Shown piece by piece: positions 1-7,166 of a stretch of 14,682 nucleotides of DNA (position 1 is the stretch's first letter; every line of letters starts with the position of its first letter). The notes under the pieces were generated by a model. It worked only from the letters and a program-made list of their open reading frames with translations, was not told where the DNA came from and made no database searches. This stretch comes from an uncultured Rhodospirillales bacterium (GTDB taxonomy: Bacteria > Pseudomonadota > Alphaproteobacteria > Acetobacterales > Acetobacteraceae). The stretch lies in assembly GCA_903844785.1 (NCBI GenBank), contig CAIMVB010000154.1, positions 1 to 14,682 on the forward strand, read 5' to 3'. A program made the position numbers and the translations under genes.

Positions 1-40
1 GCGCTTGCGCTGCTTCAGCGCGTTGTCTCGCGTCACTCAT
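1..40 (-). CDS. addA: AddA helicase-nuclease, first 13 codons only
   Basis: The ATG on the minus strand at 40-38 opens a frame reading MSDARQRAEAAQA before the window ends. It overlaps the addB stop codon in an ATGA arrangement. Alphaproteobacterial AddA proteins commonly begin with a short DxRQRxA-type segment just before the Walker A region, and addA normally follows addB directly, so context and sequence agree. AddA is the UvrD-like helicase and nuclease subunit of the AddAB enzyme that resects double-strand breaks for RecA loading. Only the N-terminus is visible, so no catalytic motif can be checked here. The identification rests mainly on the neighbour. Confidence 0.75.
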   Translation of the reverse strand, partial: MSDARQRAEAAQA

Positions 41-3000
41 TCCGCATCCCCATCGCCTGAGGACCATTCATCGAGCCGCGCGAGATGATCATAATCACGG
101 CTTGGCGTATCGCGCGCCGGATGGGGCCGGCTTTCGAAGGGTGCCTGGCCCAGCAGCATCCGCTCCGCCAGCGCAGCGATCCGCGCGCGTGCCATATCAG
201 CGTAGCGTGCACCACCTGGGGGCGCATCACTGAGGCTTTTTTCCTCCCCCGGTTTTTCACCGCCACTCAATTTCCAATAGACCAGCGCGGTGGCTTTCGA
301 ATCTGCATTGATCGTCGCGTAGCCACCGGCTTCCAGGATCATGGCCTCCAAGGCCAATTGCGGCGCGGCGCCTTCAATAACCTTGCTCTCAGCAGGTACC
401 TGGCCGGTTTTGTAATCCAGAATGCGCCAACCGCCGCCGGCCAATTCATCCAGCCGATCCGCCTTGGCTGTAATTTCCACCTCACCATCCGCAAGCGGCA
501 AAATGATGCTGCCATCATGTTCCGTCAGGCAGCGGATCAGCCCGGTTTGGGTGCGGAGCTTTTCTTCCTCGGCAATCACAAAATCACCCATGCGCTGCAT
601 GCGTGGTTGCCAAAACGCCAGCACGCCCGGATGCACCGCTTCTTTTCGCAAAGCCTCTGCGCAGGCCCTATCCCATAAATCGCGCGCTGCCTCGGCGCCT
701 GGCCAGCCGGTGCCAAGACCTGTCAGAAAATACCGCATGGCATGATGCACCTGCGTGCCATATTCCCGTGCGCCGATATCAGCATCCAGATCATCAAGCG
801 GGCGCAGGCGCAGGATGCGCGCGGCATAGAAGGCGTAAGGATCGGCGATTAATTGCGTGGCGTCTGAAACGGTCAGGCGGCGCGGGCGCGCTGCAATTGG
901 CGGGCTTGGCGCCGGCCGCCCCCAGGGCTTGGGGCCCTGTTCCGGCTGATCCAACGCCGCCGCCCAATGCGCGGCCGGGCCGGCTTCAAGCGCAATCCCG
1001 CCTTGGCCTTTCAGGAAGGTTTCCAGCCGCGTCAGCCAGCGCGTTGGCACGCTGGGCGCGCCGCCGCGTTTGCGCGCGGTGGAAAGGATCAATTCCGTTG
1101 CGCTGGCCGCCGCATGGAAAAAATCTGCTGCCACGCGGCCAATGCGCGCTTCCGGTGCTGGCAGGCCAAAGCGCACGCGCATTGGCCGGCTCATCCAAGG
1201 CCCGGGTTCGGTTGCTTGCGGCCAGATATTTTCTTCCAGCGCACCCAGGATCACGCGATCAAAACTTTGCAGCCGCGCTTCCAAAAGCCCCAGTATCGCA
1301 ATGCGCGGATGCACTAGCGCATCACGCCGCGCGCGCAAGGATGGCGCAATGGGCCCTGCCAGCATGGCTTCAAAAGCGGCGGGCCATGAAGCTGGTTTGA
1401 TGGGCGGCATTTCCGCCAAAGCTTCGGCCAGCGTGGCCAAATGCCGCGCCAGCGCCTCCCCCTCCTCACCAGCGTAAAGCCTGAGGCCGCCTGGCAGATC
1501 AGGCGTGCTGGCCAGCGCTTCCGCTGCCGCCAGATGCAGCGCCAGAAGATCAGCGGGCGGGCGCGATGGGCTTGGCGGCAATTGCGTGAAATCGCCAAGG
1601 GCTGCTTCCAGCGCATCAAGCAAAGCGGCAATCGCGGTGTCACCTTCCGGCAGCACAGCGCGCAAACCGGCAAGCCCGGCGGCGGGTCTTGGCCCACGCA
1701 GGCAGCGCTTTTCCAAAGCGCGCGTTGCCTCAAGCCAAGTGCCGCGTTCCAACCCCGCCGCGCAGAGTGGATGCTTCAGCACCGCGAGCAAAGCGGCGGG
1801 CGCGAAGCCATCGGCAATCATGCGCGCGACCAGGCGGAGAAACGCGGCTGCAGGTGTGTCGGCCAGCGGCGCGCCAGCGCTATCATCCGCGGTGATGCCA
1901 TGCCGCGCGAGTTCGGCCGATACGCGCCGCGCCAAATCGCGATCTGGCGTGATAAGCGCTGCGCGCTTGCCGGGTGCCTCCACAGCCTCACGCAACAACA
2001 GCGCAATGGCGGCGGCTTCCTGCTGTGCATCAGCGGCTTCCTGGCGGCTCATGCCTGCCAGCGCGGCCTGCCAGCGTGGCGCGTCGCGTTCCGCCCAAAT
2101 CTCCAACCCCTCGGCGGGGCGCAGACTGCGCGCGAACAAAATGGCGCGATCCGCTGGTGCTGATTGATGCTGCGCCGCACCCCAAGGGCGCAGCGCATTT
2201 GGCTGCACTCCAAGATCAGCCAGCAGCTTAACCTGCCCAGCAAAAGGGTGGCTCGGCGCGCGGCGAATGGCGTCAAACAGGCTTGGCGTCATGGGCTCAG
2301 CCATGCCCTGCAGCACCAAAGCGCCTTCAGGCAGGCTTGCGATACAGCGCAGCAGTGCAGTCGCGGCAGGAATGGTGCCGCCCGCGCCAATGCCGGCGGC
2401 AATCAGCTTTTCACGCGGCGGTGTCGCTTCCAATGCGCGGCGCTGTGCGATCAGTGCGCGCACACGCGCCAGGCCCAAATCCATCAGGCGCTGGTCTTGC
2501 AGCCACTGATTCCAATCGCGCACCACCGCCTGCAAAAGCCGTGTCGTGATCTGCCAATGTACCGCCAGGCCTTCAGGCACCAAGCCATCCAGGCGCCCAA
2601 GCCAGCTTGCCGCGAAATCCGCCGGGCTCGCGGTTTCAATCAGATCAAGATCAGCTTCTTCAAAGGCGATTTCATCAAAAAGGGTGGCAAGCTCGCCAGC
2701 CATTTGCCAAGCCTGTTCCGCGCCAAGCGGCCCGCCAAAGCGGCGCGGAATGCCAAGCACAATGCGCGACAGCACGGCTTGGCGTGTGAGGGGTGCAACG
2801 GCAGGTGGCAGATCAAGCAAGGCGGGCAGCGCCAATTCATCCGCTTCTTCCACCGAAAGCCCAGGCAGCGCACGCATGCGCGGCAGCAATAGCGCGCGGC
2901 CACCGGCAGCGGTCAGAAAGGCTTCGCGCAAGCCGCGCGCGGCGCGCCGCGTTGGCAATAGCAGCGTGTAAGATGCCAGCGCTGTTGGATCATCATGCGG

Positions 3001-3072
3001 GACTTGCGCGAGCAAACCCTCGGCCAGCGCGGGCAGGAAGCGCTGTTCGGGGCTTATGGAGAAAACGCGCAA
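37..3072 (-). CDS. addB: Double-strand break repair protein AddB (alphaproteobacterial type)
   Basis: This 1011-aa protein is the second subunit of the AddAB helicase-nuclease, which processes double-strand DNA ends for recombination in the cytoplasm. The N-terminus (MRVFSISPEQRFLPALAEGLL, then LLPTRRAARGLREAF around residues 38-52) is typical of the alphaproteobacterial AddB family and has no intact Walker A motif. The C-terminal RecB-like PDDEXK nuclease domain is clear: KADRLDEL near 870-877, the metal/catalytic pair in RILDYKTG (D886, K888), and a PQLALEA helix near 904-910. No cysteine follows the nuclease motif, so the iron-sulfur cluster described for Bacillus AddB cannot form in the same way. 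The start is TTG, 10 bases after the murU stop, with only a weak Shine-Dalgarno; it is chosen because the protein begins as its family does and no ATG lies nearby. The stop overlaps the addA start. Confidence 0.95.
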   Translation of the reverse strand: MRVFSISPEQRFLPALAEGLLAQVPHDDPTALASYTLLLPTRRAARGLREAFLTAAGGRALLLPRMRALPGLSVEEADELALPALLDLPPAVAPLTRQAVLSRIVLGIPRRFGGPLGAEQAWQMAGELATLFDEIAFEEADLDLIETASPADFAASWLGRLDGLVPEGLAVHWQITTRLLQAVVRDWNQWLQDQRLMDLGLARVRALIAQRRALEATPPREKLIAAGIGAGGTIPAATALLRCIASLPEGALVLQGMAEPMTPSLFDAIRRAPSHPFAGQVKLLADLGVQPNALRPWGAAQHQSAPADRAILFARSLRPAEGLEIWAERDAPRWQAALAGMSRQEAADAQQEAAAIALLLREAVEAPGKRAALITPDRDLARRVSAELARHGITADDSAGAPLADTPAAAFLRLVARMIADGFAPAALLAVLKHPLCAAGLERGTWLEATRALEKRCLRGPRPAAGLAGLRAVLPEGDTAIAALLDALEAALGDFTQLPPSPSRPPADLLALHLAAAEALASTPDLPGGLRLYAGEEGEALARHLATLAEALAEMPPIKPASWPAAFEAMLAGPIAPSLRARRDALVHPRIAILGLLEARLQSFDRVILGALEENIWPQATEPGPWMSRPMRVRFGLPAPEARIGRVAADFFHAAASATELILSTARKRGGAPSVPTRWLTRLETFLKGQGGIALEAGPAAHWAAALDQPEQGPKPWGRPAPSPPIAARPRRLTVSDATQLIADPYAFYAARILRLRPLDDLDADIGAREYGTQVHHAMRYFLTGLGTGWPGAEAARDLWDRACAEALRKEAVHPGVLAFWQPRMQRMGDFVIAEEEKLRTQTGLIRCLTEHDGSIILPLADGEVEITAKADRLDELAGGGWRILDYKTGQVPAESKVIEGAAPQLALEAMILEAGGYATINADSKATALVYWKLSGGEKPGEEKSLSDAPPGGARYADMARARIAALAERMLLGQAPFESRPHPARDTPSRDYDHLARLDEWSSGDGDAE

Positions 3073-3082
3073 GGCAGCGGCT

Positions 3083-3811
3083 TTAGAACAACGCGCGGAT
3101 CACGCCGCTGCGCAAAACATCTTCGGCATGGTCCAGATCAGTGGGGGTGGAGAGATGAAACCACAAGCCATCATGCACCAGCCCGTAAAGCCGCCCGGCT
3201 TCAATGGCGCGATTATAAAGCCGGTTCAGGCTGAAGGCGCCGCTTGGCGCTTCGGCAAAAAGCGCGGGTGAGAGGATTTGCACGCCGCCGAAAAGATAGG
3301 GTGAAACCTCGCCTTCTTCGGGGCGGCGAATGGCGCCCATTGGGTCCAGCATGAAATCACCGCGCCCGACCTCGCCCGCGATTTGTGCTGTGCGGATCAG
3401 CAGCAATAGCCCATCCATACGCTCAGCGTCGAAGGCAGCGGCCAGGCGCGTCAAGGCGGGGTATGGGCCATCCAGCCAAAAGGCATCGCCATTCACCACG
3501 GCGAAGGGCGCATCACCCAAAGCGGGCAGGGCGCGTGTTACGCCGCCGCCGGTCTCCAGCAGGGTTTCTTCGCGTTGCAGCGTGATACGCGGTGCGCTGC
3601 GGGCGGCAACACAATCCGCCACCTGATCCGCCAGCCAATGCGCGTTCACCACGGTATTCGCGACACCGGCATCGGTCAGCCGATCCAGCGCGTGATCCAA
3701 AAGGCTACGTCCCGCCAAGGGCAAAAGCGGCTTCGGCATGGCGGCCGATAAAGGGCGCATGCGCGTGCCAAGGCCGGCAGCCAGCACCATGGCGTGGGAA
3801 AGCGTGATCAT
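3083..3811 (-). CDS. murU: MurNAc-1-phosphate uridylyltransferase-like nucleotidyltransferase (MurU type)
   Basis: This 242-aa sugar-1-phosphate nucleotidyltransferase is likely to convert MurNAc-1-phosphate and UTP into UDP-MurNAc in the cytoplasmic peptidoglycan recycling route that bypasses de novo synthesis and fosfomycin-sensitive MurA. The nucleotide-binding signature LAAGLGTRMRPLSAAMPKPLLPLAG spans about residues 10-34, with the conserved lysine at K27. A LETGGG motif follows at 85-90, and the metal-binding NGD is at 107-109 (D109). The length matches Pseudomonas MurU better than larger GDP-mannose or glucose-1-phosphate enzymes. The ATG overlaps the kinase stop (ATGA) and has a GGAG about six bases upstream; M8 is a less likely alternative start. 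The MurU assignment depends on the adjacent AmgK-like kinase. Another hexose-1-phosphate substrate cannot be excluded from sequence alone. Confidence 0.85.
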   Translation of the reverse strand: MITLSHAMVLAAGLGTRMRPLSAAMPKPLLPLAGRSLLDHALDRLTDAGVANTVVNAHWLADQVADCVAARSAPRITLQREETLLETGGGVTRALPALGDAPFAVVNGDAFWLDGPYPALTRLAAAFDAERMDGLLLLIRTAQIAGEVGRGDFMLDPMGAIRRPEEGEVSPYLFGGVQILSPALFAEAPSGAFSLNRLYNRAIEAGRLYGLVHDGLWFHLSTPTDLDHAEDVLRSGVIRALF

Positions 3812-4791
3812 CGGGGCTCCATCACCGCATCGGGGTTGCGGCGCAATTGGCGGGGCAGGGCGTCATCCAACCATAACCGCAACGGCGCCGTGGCGGGGTG
3901 TTCCAGCGCTTGTTGCAAAAGCCGCCAGCAGCGCGGCCCATGGATCAGATAGCGCGGCTTATGATCGCGCTGCGCCAGCCGCACCCAAAGTGCGGCTACG
4001 CGCAAATGGCGTTGTGCCGCGCAGGCGGCCATGGCGGCGGTGAAATCATCACGCGCCACACCGGGCCGCGCAGCGAAGTAACGCGCCAGCGCCGCATCGC
4101 GGGCTTCCGCCGCCACATCGCGCCGCGCATCTTCAATCAACGAAACAAGATCATAGGCAGGGTGCCCAAGCCCAGCATCCTGGAAATCGAGCAAACCTGT
4201 GCGCCGCGCCCCCGCGCGCCGATCAAGGCGCATCAAATTGGCCGGGAAGTAATCGCGATGCACAAAGCCGCGCGTGCCGGCAAAGGGGCTGAGCATGGCG
4301 TGCAGCGCGGCAGCAAGCCCAGCGCGCAGATCGTCACTTGGCGCTGCGCCCATGGCAGCCGGCCACCACCAATCAAGAAAGGTCGCTGCCGTCGCCCGCG
4401 CCATGGCCGCAGCATCCCAGCCGGGCAAGCCGGGCGGTGGGGGTGCTTCATGCAGTGCGGCCAAGGCCTTGGCGGCTTCGGCGTAAAGTGCTGGCGCATC
4501 CGCCCCGCCATCCAACAGCGCGGCATGGGTGGCGTCGCCGAAATCTTCCAGCAGCACCAAGCCTTGATCCGGATCGGCGGCGATGATCTCCGGCGCGGAA
4601 AGCCCTATGCCCCGGATATGGCCGGCAATGGCGATGAAGGGGCGGGTATTTTCCGGCGGCGGCGCTTCCATCAGCAGCGCCGGGCGCGGCCCGCCCTGCA
4701 AGCGGGTATAGCGCCGCGCCGAAGCGTCAGACGGCAGGGGGGCTAGCCGCGCCGCACCAAAGCCCGCTTGGGCAAGGAAAGTGGCCGTCAT
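3808..4791 (-). CDS. amgK: Anomeric N-acetylmuramate/N-acetylglucosamine kinase-like phosphotransferase (AmgK type)
   Basis: This 327-aa member of the aminoglycoside phosphotransferase/choline kinase fold probably phosphorylates MurNAc (and GlcNAc) at the anomeric carbon, feeding the MurU enzyme encoded next. The kinase catalytic loop is FVHRDYFPANLM, with D180 as the likely catalytic base and N185 as metal ligand, followed by the DFG-equivalent LLDFQDAG (D202). LVLLEDFGD near 78-86 fits the hinge region of this family. The frame is open 43 codons further upstream, but that stretch lies inside tsaE and reads as low-quality sequence. The ATG at 4791, which overlaps the tsaE stop as ATGA, is therefore preferred. 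It lacks a clear Shine-Dalgarno, which suggests translational coupling to tsaE. The kinase family is certain; the sugar specificity is inferred from the murU neighbour. Confidence 0.85.
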   Translation of the reverse strand: MTATFLAQAGFGAARLAPLPSDASARRYTRLQGGPRPALLMEAPPPENTRPFIAIAGHIRGIGLSAPEIIAADPDQGLVLLEDFGDATHAALLDGGADAPALYAEAAKALAALHEAPPPPGLPGWDAAAMARATAATFLDWWWPAAMGAAPSDDLRAGLAAALHAMLSPFAGTRGFVHRDYFPANLMRLDRRAGARRTGLLDFQDAGLGHPAYDLVSLIEDARRDVAAEARDAALARYFAARPGVARDDFTAAMAACAAQRHLRVAALWVRLAQRDHKPRYLIHGPRCWRLLQQALEHPATAPLRLWLDDALPRQLRRNPDAVMEPR

Positions 4792-5240
4792 GGCTTGAAT
4801 GCACCAAGGCGCGCATCCCAACCGCTCAGCACCACATGGCGCGCTTCTTCCGCCGCACCTTGGGTCAGGCGGATGCGCAAAGCCTCGGGCGGGGTCAGCG
4901 GCCCCAGCCGTTCCGGCCATTCGACCAGCACAATCCCCTCCCGCGCCTCATCCCAGCCCAATTCGGCAAGGCCTGCGGGGCCGGACAGGCGATAAAGGTC
5001 GAAATGATGCGCGGGGCCGGCCGGCAAATCATAGCTTTGCACCAGGGTGAAGGTGGGGCTTGGCACTTCCAGGGCAGGGTCTCCGGCCGATGCACGCAGC
5101 AAGGCGCGGGTGAAGGCGCTTTTACCGGCGCCCAAATGGCCTTCCAGCAGCACCGCATCGCCGGGCCGCAGCAGTGGCGCAAGCCGCGCCGCCAAGGCCT
5201 CAGTCGCTGCCAGATCGGGCAGATCATAGGCAATTTCCAC
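4788..5240 (-). CDS. tsaE: tRNA threonylcarbamoyladenosine biosynthesis ATPase TsaE
   Basis: TsaE is the ATPase that works with TsaB and TsaD to install N6-threonylcarbamoyladenosine at position 37 of ANN-decoding tRNAs. With the chosen start the protein is 150 aa, the usual family size. It shows a P-loop GHLGAGKS at 34-41, the family motif VPSPTFTLVQSY at 59-70, HFDLYRL at 79-85 and VEWPERLG at 106-113, in the standard order. The frame stays open far upstream into the divergent reductase gene. The GTG at 5240 is preferred because the family N-terminus (EIAYDLPDL) begins there and an AGGGAGG lies about 11 bases upstream. A TTG at 5267 is an alternative that would add nine residues. It is the first gene of the operon with amgK, murU and addBA. 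Confidence 0.92.
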   Translation of the reverse strand: MEIAYDLPDLAATEALAARLAPLLRPGDAVLLEGHLGAGKSAFTRALLRASAGDPALEVPSPTFTLVQSYDLPAGPAHHFDLYRLSGPAGLAELGWDEAREGIVLVEWPERLGPLTPPEALRIRLTQGAAEEARHVVLSGWDARLGAFKP

Positions 5241-5263
5241 CGGCCCCTGACCCTCCCTTTTCG

Positions 5264-5275
5264 TCAAAGCTTTGA
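5264..5275. promoter_or_regulatory. 12-bp perfect palindrome in the tsaE/reductase divergent region
   Basis: TCAAAGCTTTGA is identical to its reverse complement. It sits between the divergent tsaE and ferredoxin reductase genes and overlaps the predicted -35 box of the reductase promoter. A second short palindrome, TTCGAA, lies four bases further on at 5279-5284. An operator is plausible by position, but no known regulator consensus is recognised. Confidence 0.35.
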
Positions 5276-5299
5276 ACCCTTCGAAACCTCGTTTATCAC
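5272..5299 (+). promoter_or_regulatory. Predicted sigma-70-like promoter of the ferredoxin reductase
   Basis: TTGAAC (5272-5277) and TATCAC (5294-5299) are separated by 16 bases, and each matches four of six consensus positions. The expected transcription start near 5306 would give a leader of about 20 bases before the ATG at 5326. This is a by-eye call, supported by its position in an 85-base divergent gap. Confidence 0.4.
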
Positions 5300-5301
5300 G
5301 C

Positions 5302-5318
5302 CCCCCTGGATTCGGGGG
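5302..5318 (+). promoter_or_regulatory. Hairpin that could cover the ferredoxin reductase ribosome binding site
   Basis: Five C residues (5302-5306) can pair with five G residues (5314-5318) around a seven-base loop. The G arm is part of the GGGGGAG Shine-Dalgarno (5314-5320), which lies five bases before the ATG. If transcription starts upstream of the C arm, the hairpin would compete with ribosome binding. If it starts at about 5306, as the predicted promoter suggests, most of the C arm is absent from the mRNA. Confidence 0.3.
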
Positions 5319-5325
5319 AGAGCCC

Positions 5326-6345
5326 ATGCCGGCCGAGATTGAAACCGATGTCGCGATTATTGGCGCGGGGCCTGTTGGGCTTTTCGCGGTGTTTGAATGC
5401 GGCATGCTGCGCATGAAATCCGTGGTGATTGACGCGCTGGAAGCGATTGGCGGCCAATGCACGGCGCTTTATCCGGAAAAGCCGATTTTCGACATTCCCG
5501 CCCATCCGCAAATCGCCGGTGCTGATCTGATTGCGCAGTTGGAAGCCCAGGCCGCGCCCTTCGCGCCGCAATATCTGTTTGGCCGGCGCGTTGAAAACTT
5601 GCGCCAGGAAGCGGGCGCGCTGGTGCTTGGCACCTCAGCGGGCGATGTCATCCGCGCCAAGGCGGTGATCCTGGCGGCTGGTGCGGGCGCCTTTGGCCCC
5701 AATCGCCCGCCCTTGGCCGACCTTGCGGGGTATGAGGCTTCAGGCGCTGTGCGCTACATGGTGGCGAAGCGGGAAGAATTTCGCGGCAAGCGCGTGGTGA
5801 TCGCGGGTGGCGGTGATTCGGCGGTGGATTGGGCGCTTTCACTTAAGGACATCGCGGCCAAGGTGGTGGTGGTGCATCGCCGCCCGAAATTCCGCGCTGC
5901 CCCTGAAACCGCCTCGCAATTGGAAGCCGCCGCCGCGCGCGGAGAGGTGGAAATGGCCATCCCCTATCAACTCCATGGCTTGAAGGGCGATGGCGCCAAG
6001 CTGGAAGCGGTGGAATTGGCGACATTGCAGGGCGAAATCCGCGATGTGCCGGCGGATCATTTGCTGGCCTTTTTCGGCCTTTCCATGGATTTAGGCCCAA
6101 TCGCCGATTGGGGGCTGGGGCTGGAACGCAGCCATGTGAGTGTCACGCCTGCAACTTGCGAAACCAATATCCCAGGCGTCTATGCCATTGGCGATATCGC
6201 GACTTATCCGGGCAAGCTCAAGCTGATCCTGCAGGGATTTTCTGAGGCAGCCATGGCGGCGCATGCCATTCACCCGCGGGTTTTCCCTGATACCGCGCTG
6301 CATTTCGAATATTCCACCAGCAAAGGCGTGCCTGGCGCGGCGTGA
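5326..6345 (+). CDS. Ferredoxin/flavodoxin-NADP+ reductase, thioredoxin reductase-like
   Basis: This 339-aa FAD enzyme should transfer electrons between NADPH and ferredoxin or flavodoxin (EC 1.18.1.2). The N-terminal FAD-binding motif is AIIGAGPVG (10-18). It is followed by IGGQCTALYPEKPIFDIP, which is characteristic of the thioredoxin-reductase-like FNR group (YumC type), and by a second dinucleotide motif VVIAGGGDSAVDWA for NADPH. The C-terminal block VYAIGDIATYPGKLKLILQGFSEAA closes the flavin site. The redox CxxC of true thioredoxin reductases is absent, which argues against that activity. The start is the ATG after a GGGGGAG ribosome site. An in-frame ATG at 5272 would overlap the divergent promoter region and add 18 residues unlike the family. 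It is transcribed divergently from tsaE, and a 55-base gap separates it from the SCO1-like gene. Confidence 0.92.
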   Translation: MPAEIETDVAIIGAGPVGLFAVFECGMLRMKSVVIDALEAIGGQCTALYPEKPIFDIPAHPQIAGADLIAQLEAQAAPFAPQYLFGRRVENLRQEAGALVLGTSAGDVIRAKAVILAAGAGAFGPNRPPLADLAGYEASGAVRYMVAKREEFRGKRVVIAGGGDSAVDWALSLKDIAAKVVVVHRRPKFRAAPETASQLEAAAARGEVEMAIPYQLHGLKGDGAKLEAVELATLQGEIRDVPADHLLAFFGLSMDLGPIADWGLGLERSHVSVTPATCETNIPGVYAIGDIATYPGKLKLILQGFSEAAMAAHAIHPRVFPDTALHFEYSTSKGVPGAA

Positions 6346-6400
6346 GAACTAGCAGGCCGCCCTTGCGCCCAGCCTAACGCGATCCCCATTTGGAAGCATC

Positions 6401-7075
6401 ATGCTGAAACTGATCCGGATTTTTGCGCTGCTAATACTGGCCGTGCTGGGCGGGCTTTGGGGGCTTGCCTGGTATGTGCGCGCGCCGGGGGAAGCGATGG
6501 GCGATGCCTTCCTGCGGCAATTGGCGCAGTTTGGCGGGGCGGATATGCCGGCACCTTCGGCGGGCGGCGTGCAATTGCCGCAAGGCATTGCGCTGGGCGG
6601 TCCCTTCAGCCTGCAGGATCATAACGGCCAACGCGTGACGGAAGGCGCCTTCGCCGGGCGGCTTGGCCTGATTTATTTCGGCTTCACCTATTGCCCGGAT
6701 GTCTGCCCGACGGAACTTGGCCTCATGGCCTCGGCGCTGGATCTGCTGGGCCCCGATGCCTCGCGCGTACTGCCCGTGCTGATCACCATAGACCCGGCGC
6801 GTGATACGCCGGCGGCGCTGGCGGATTACGTTTCCCGCTTCCACCCGGCTTTGATCGGTTTAACCGGTACTGAGGAGGAAATCGCCACCGCCGCCCGGGC
6901 TTTTCGCGTTTATTACCGGAAAATCCAGCCGCCGGGTGCCAGCGATTACCTGATGGACCATTCATCCTTCATCTATCTGGTGGGCCCGGATGGTAAGGTG
7001 CGCCAGCTTTTCCGCCCAAATACGCCGCCTGAGACCATTGCTGCGGCCATTCGCGGACAAATTCGGGCCCGCTGA
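6401..7075 (+). CDS. SCO1/SenC-family copper chaperone
   Basis: This 224-aa thioredoxin-fold protein likely delivers copper to the CuA centre of cytochrome c oxidase or acts as a thiol reductase on the periplasmic side. An N-terminal hydrophobic segment at about residues 4-25 (after MLKLIR) forms a signal anchor. The copper site is visible: YFGFTYCPDVCPTE with C98 and C102 (CxxxC), and the distal histidine H187 in DYLMDHSSFIYLVGPDG. TIDPARDTP at 129-137 is another family landmark. The ATG follows a GGAAG about five bases upstream. No oxidase genes lie in this window. The upstream reductase could be co-transcribed, but there is no functional reason to link them. Confidence 0.93.
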   Translation: MLKLIRIFALLILAVLGGLWGLAWYVRAPGEAMGDAFLRQLAQFGGADMPAPSAGGVQLPQGIALGGPFSLQDHNGQRVTEGAFAGRLGLIYFGFTYCPDVCPTELGLMASALDLLGPDASRVLPVLITIDPARDTPAALADYVSRFHPALIGLTGTEEEIATAARAFRVYYRKIQPPGASDYLMDHSSFIYLVGPDGKVRQLFRPNTPPETIAAAIRGQIRAR

Positions 7076-7106
7076 TCATCTTAATGACTTCAAAAATGTA
7101 ATTATT

Positions 7107-7122
7107 GTGATATGAACATCAC
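7107..7122. repeat. Inverted repeat GTGAT-N6-ATCAC upstream of the 93-aa gene
   Basis: Two five-base arms (7107-7111 and 7118-7122) form a perfect inverted repeat in an A+T-rich patch after the SCO1-like gene. The spacing does not match the CRP consensus (TGTGA-N6-TCACA) or the FNR consensus (TTGAT-N4-ATCAA). A regulator site is possible but unassigned. Confidence 0.3.
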
Positions 7123-7132
7123 CACCAACATA

Positions 7133-7147
7133 CCGAAAAAAATTCGG
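7133..7147. repeat. Inverted repeat CCGAA-N5-TTCGG upstream of the 93-aa gene
   Basis: CCGAA (7133-7137) and TTCGG (7143-7147) flank five A residues, 19 bases before the start of the 93-aa gene. It may be an operator or a small leader hairpin. It is not followed by a T-tract on the plus strand, so it is not a standard terminator for the gene upstream. Confidence 0.3.
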
Positions 7148-7166
7148 AGCCCAAAGGGAATGGTGG

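Noticed and set aside
85..3086. Several plus-strand open frames of 100-265 codons opposite addB
   Set aside because: They lie antisense to a well-supported family protein, are rich in Arg, Ala and Pro in the manner of frame shadows of G+C-rich genes, and show no domain pattern.
4792..4920. N-terminal extension of the AmgK-like kinase
   Set aside because: The 43 extra codons lie within tsaE and read as Cys/Pro/Gly-rich sequence unlike kinases; the ATGA-overlapping start is better.
5272..5325. N-terminal extension of the ferredoxin reductase from an upstream ATG
   Set aside because: It lacks a ribosome site, overlaps the predicted promoter, and adds residues before a FAD motif that is already at the usual distance from the downstream ATG.
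5241..5462. N-terminal extension of TsaE
   Set aside because: It would overlap the start of the divergent reductase gene, carries no TsaE motif, and the family N-terminus begins at the GTG at 5240.
7106..7123. A CRP-like site upstream of the 93-aa gene
   Set aside because: TGTGA and TCAC are eight bases apart rather than six, so the match to the consensus fails; it is kept only as an unassigned inverted repeat.
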